Source of the DNA: Clostridiales bacterium
GTDB taxonomy: Bacteria; Bacillota; Clostridia; Saccharofermentanales; UBA5734
Assembly (NCBI GenBank): GCA_007135995.1
Contig: SLHU01000044.1
Span: 1 to 6,042 of the forward strand
DNA length: 6,042 nucleotides
Reading direction: 5' to 3'
The number at the start of each line of letters is the position of its first letter. The stretch's first letter is position 1. Both the position numbers and the translations under genes were made by a program. Positions 5,444-6,042 of the stretch are shown here, in pieces. The notes below the pieces were generated by a model. That model searched no databases. It saw nothing but the letters and a program-made list of their open reading frames with translations, and was not told the origin of the DNA.

Positions 5444-5976
5444 ACAACGTCCTCCAGCAATGATTTTTTCAGCAGTCCGAACCGATGATCATCCTCTTTC
5501 GGCCAGCTGATATGGATAAAGCGTTCACACTCATTGTCCGGGCGGCTTCTTAATATATGAATGATAATCGTTCGATCCGGCAAGATATCTTCAATCAGAT
5601 TCCCCCATTCAATAACACATATATCGTCACGATCAAAAAACTCATCAAGGCCGGCGTCTGCAAACGATACACTGTCCTCTAATCGATAGGCATCAAAATG
5701 ATACAGTTTCATTTTACCTCGTTTTGTCTCGTGTTCAATCATCAGTGTAAAAGTCGGACTTGTTATACTGCTTTCACAGCCTAACGCGATGGCAAGCCCC
5801 CTGGTAAAACTTGTTTTCCCGGCACCCAGATCACCGTCAAGGCTAATCACATCTCCAGGGATCAAAAACCCAGCTGCTTTTTCAGCGATTAAATGTGTAC
5901 CCGATTCAGACAGGCTTTTCAGGATAATGCTCGCAGCATCACTGCTCACAACTTGAACGATGTTCTGATTGTTCAT
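5440..5976 (-). CDS. tsaE: tRNA t6A modification ATPase TsaE
   Basis: A 178-residue P-loop ATPase that works with TsaB and TsaD in t6A synthesis, where its ATP hydrolysis is thought to reset the complex between rounds. Seen in the sequence: PGDVISLDGDLGAGKTS with the Walker A GDLGAGKT at 48-55, TSPTFTL (72-78), HFDAYRL (93-99, Walker B-like D95) and EWGN (123-126). At 178 residues it is somewhat longer than the usual roughly 150, with about 15 extra residues at the N-terminus and a basic, less conserved tail. No alternative start methionine lies before the P-loop. The start lacks a strong ribosome site and overlaps the stop of the preceding gene as ATGA, so it probably relies on translational coupling. 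It overlaps tsaB in the same way. Confidence 0.96.
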   Translation of the reverse strand: MNNQNIVQVVSSDAASIILKSLSESGTHLIAEKAAGFLIPGDVISLDGDLGAGKTSFTRGLAIALGCESSITSPTFTLMIEHETKRGKMKLYHFDAYRLEDSVSFADAGLDEFFDRDDICVIEWGNLIEDILPDRTIIIHILRSRPDNECERFIHISWPKEDDHRFGLLKKSLLEDVV

Positions 5977-6042
5977 GATTGATCTGCCTGATATACAATC
6001 TGGCCGTCGATGATAACAGTTTCTGGCCGACTCATGAAGTTA
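5973..6042 (-). CDS. C-terminal end of an unidentified gene (possibly amidohydrolase)
   Basis: Only the last 22 codons are inside the window. Reading in on the minus strand from 6041 the frame is open to a TGA at 5975-5973 and encodes NFMSRPETVIIDGQIVYQAD plus two residues. The other two frames stop within the first nine bases, and the stop overlaps the tsaE start as ATGA, exactly as tsaE and tsaB overlap, so this is very likely a real gene end. The ending with VIIDGQIVY resembles the final strand of amidohydrolase-superfamily proteins (VDGKVVY-like), where the C-terminus returns to the small beta domain. That resemblance is weak evidence, and the product should be left open. It is probably the upstream member of the tsaE-tsaB operon. 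Confidence 0.6.
   Translation of the reverse strand, partial: NFMSRPETVIIDGQIVYQADQS

Overview
The window looks like a core chromosomal segment of a Bacillota (Firmicutes) bacterium, probably Clostridia-like. The grounds are strong AGGAGG-type ribosome sites, sigma-A-type promoters, a YicC/YloC gene next to DNA-repair and translation-quality genes, and an HPr/Crh-type protein with the Ser46 region typical of Gram-positive carbon catabolite control. The species cannot be named from the sequence. All supportable genes lie on the minus strand, so transcription runs from the right edge to the left. I see no tRNA, rRNA, CRISPR array, complete insertion sequence or phage gene.

In the direction of transcription, the right edge (5973-6042) holds the last 22 codons of an unidentified gene, possibly an amidohydrolase. 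Its stop overlaps the start of tsaE by ATGA. tsaE in turn overlaps tsaB by ATGA, and rimI follows after a 71-bp gap. TsaE and TsaB belong to the machinery that puts t6A37 on ANN-decoding tRNAs; RimI is a protein N-terminal acetyltransferase that commonly travels with them. tsaD, the catalytic partner, is not in the window.

A 137-bp gap (4009-4145) carries a good sigma-A promoter with two small dyads. It drives a second group: an HPr-like protein whose phosphorylation-site His15 is Gln but whose regulatory Ser46 is kept (as in Bacillus Crh), then uvrC (nucleotide excision repair), then a calcineurin-type metallophosphoesterase whose start lies inside the end of uvrC. An 84-bp gap (973-1056) carries a promoter for yicC, a YicC/YloC-type endoribonuclease. 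The leftmost 81 bp hold no recognisable gene, but the very edge has a sequence resembling motifs that flank some transposase genes.

Most of the window is ordinary housekeeping content. The points worth a second look are the Crh-like substitutions in the HPr homologue, an approximately 35-residue insertion in the endonuclease domain of UvrC whose DNA contains two perfect 9-bp inverted repeats, another perfect 10-bp inverted repeat elsewhere in uvrC, and two oppositely directed, overlapping promoter-like sequences upstream of yicC.
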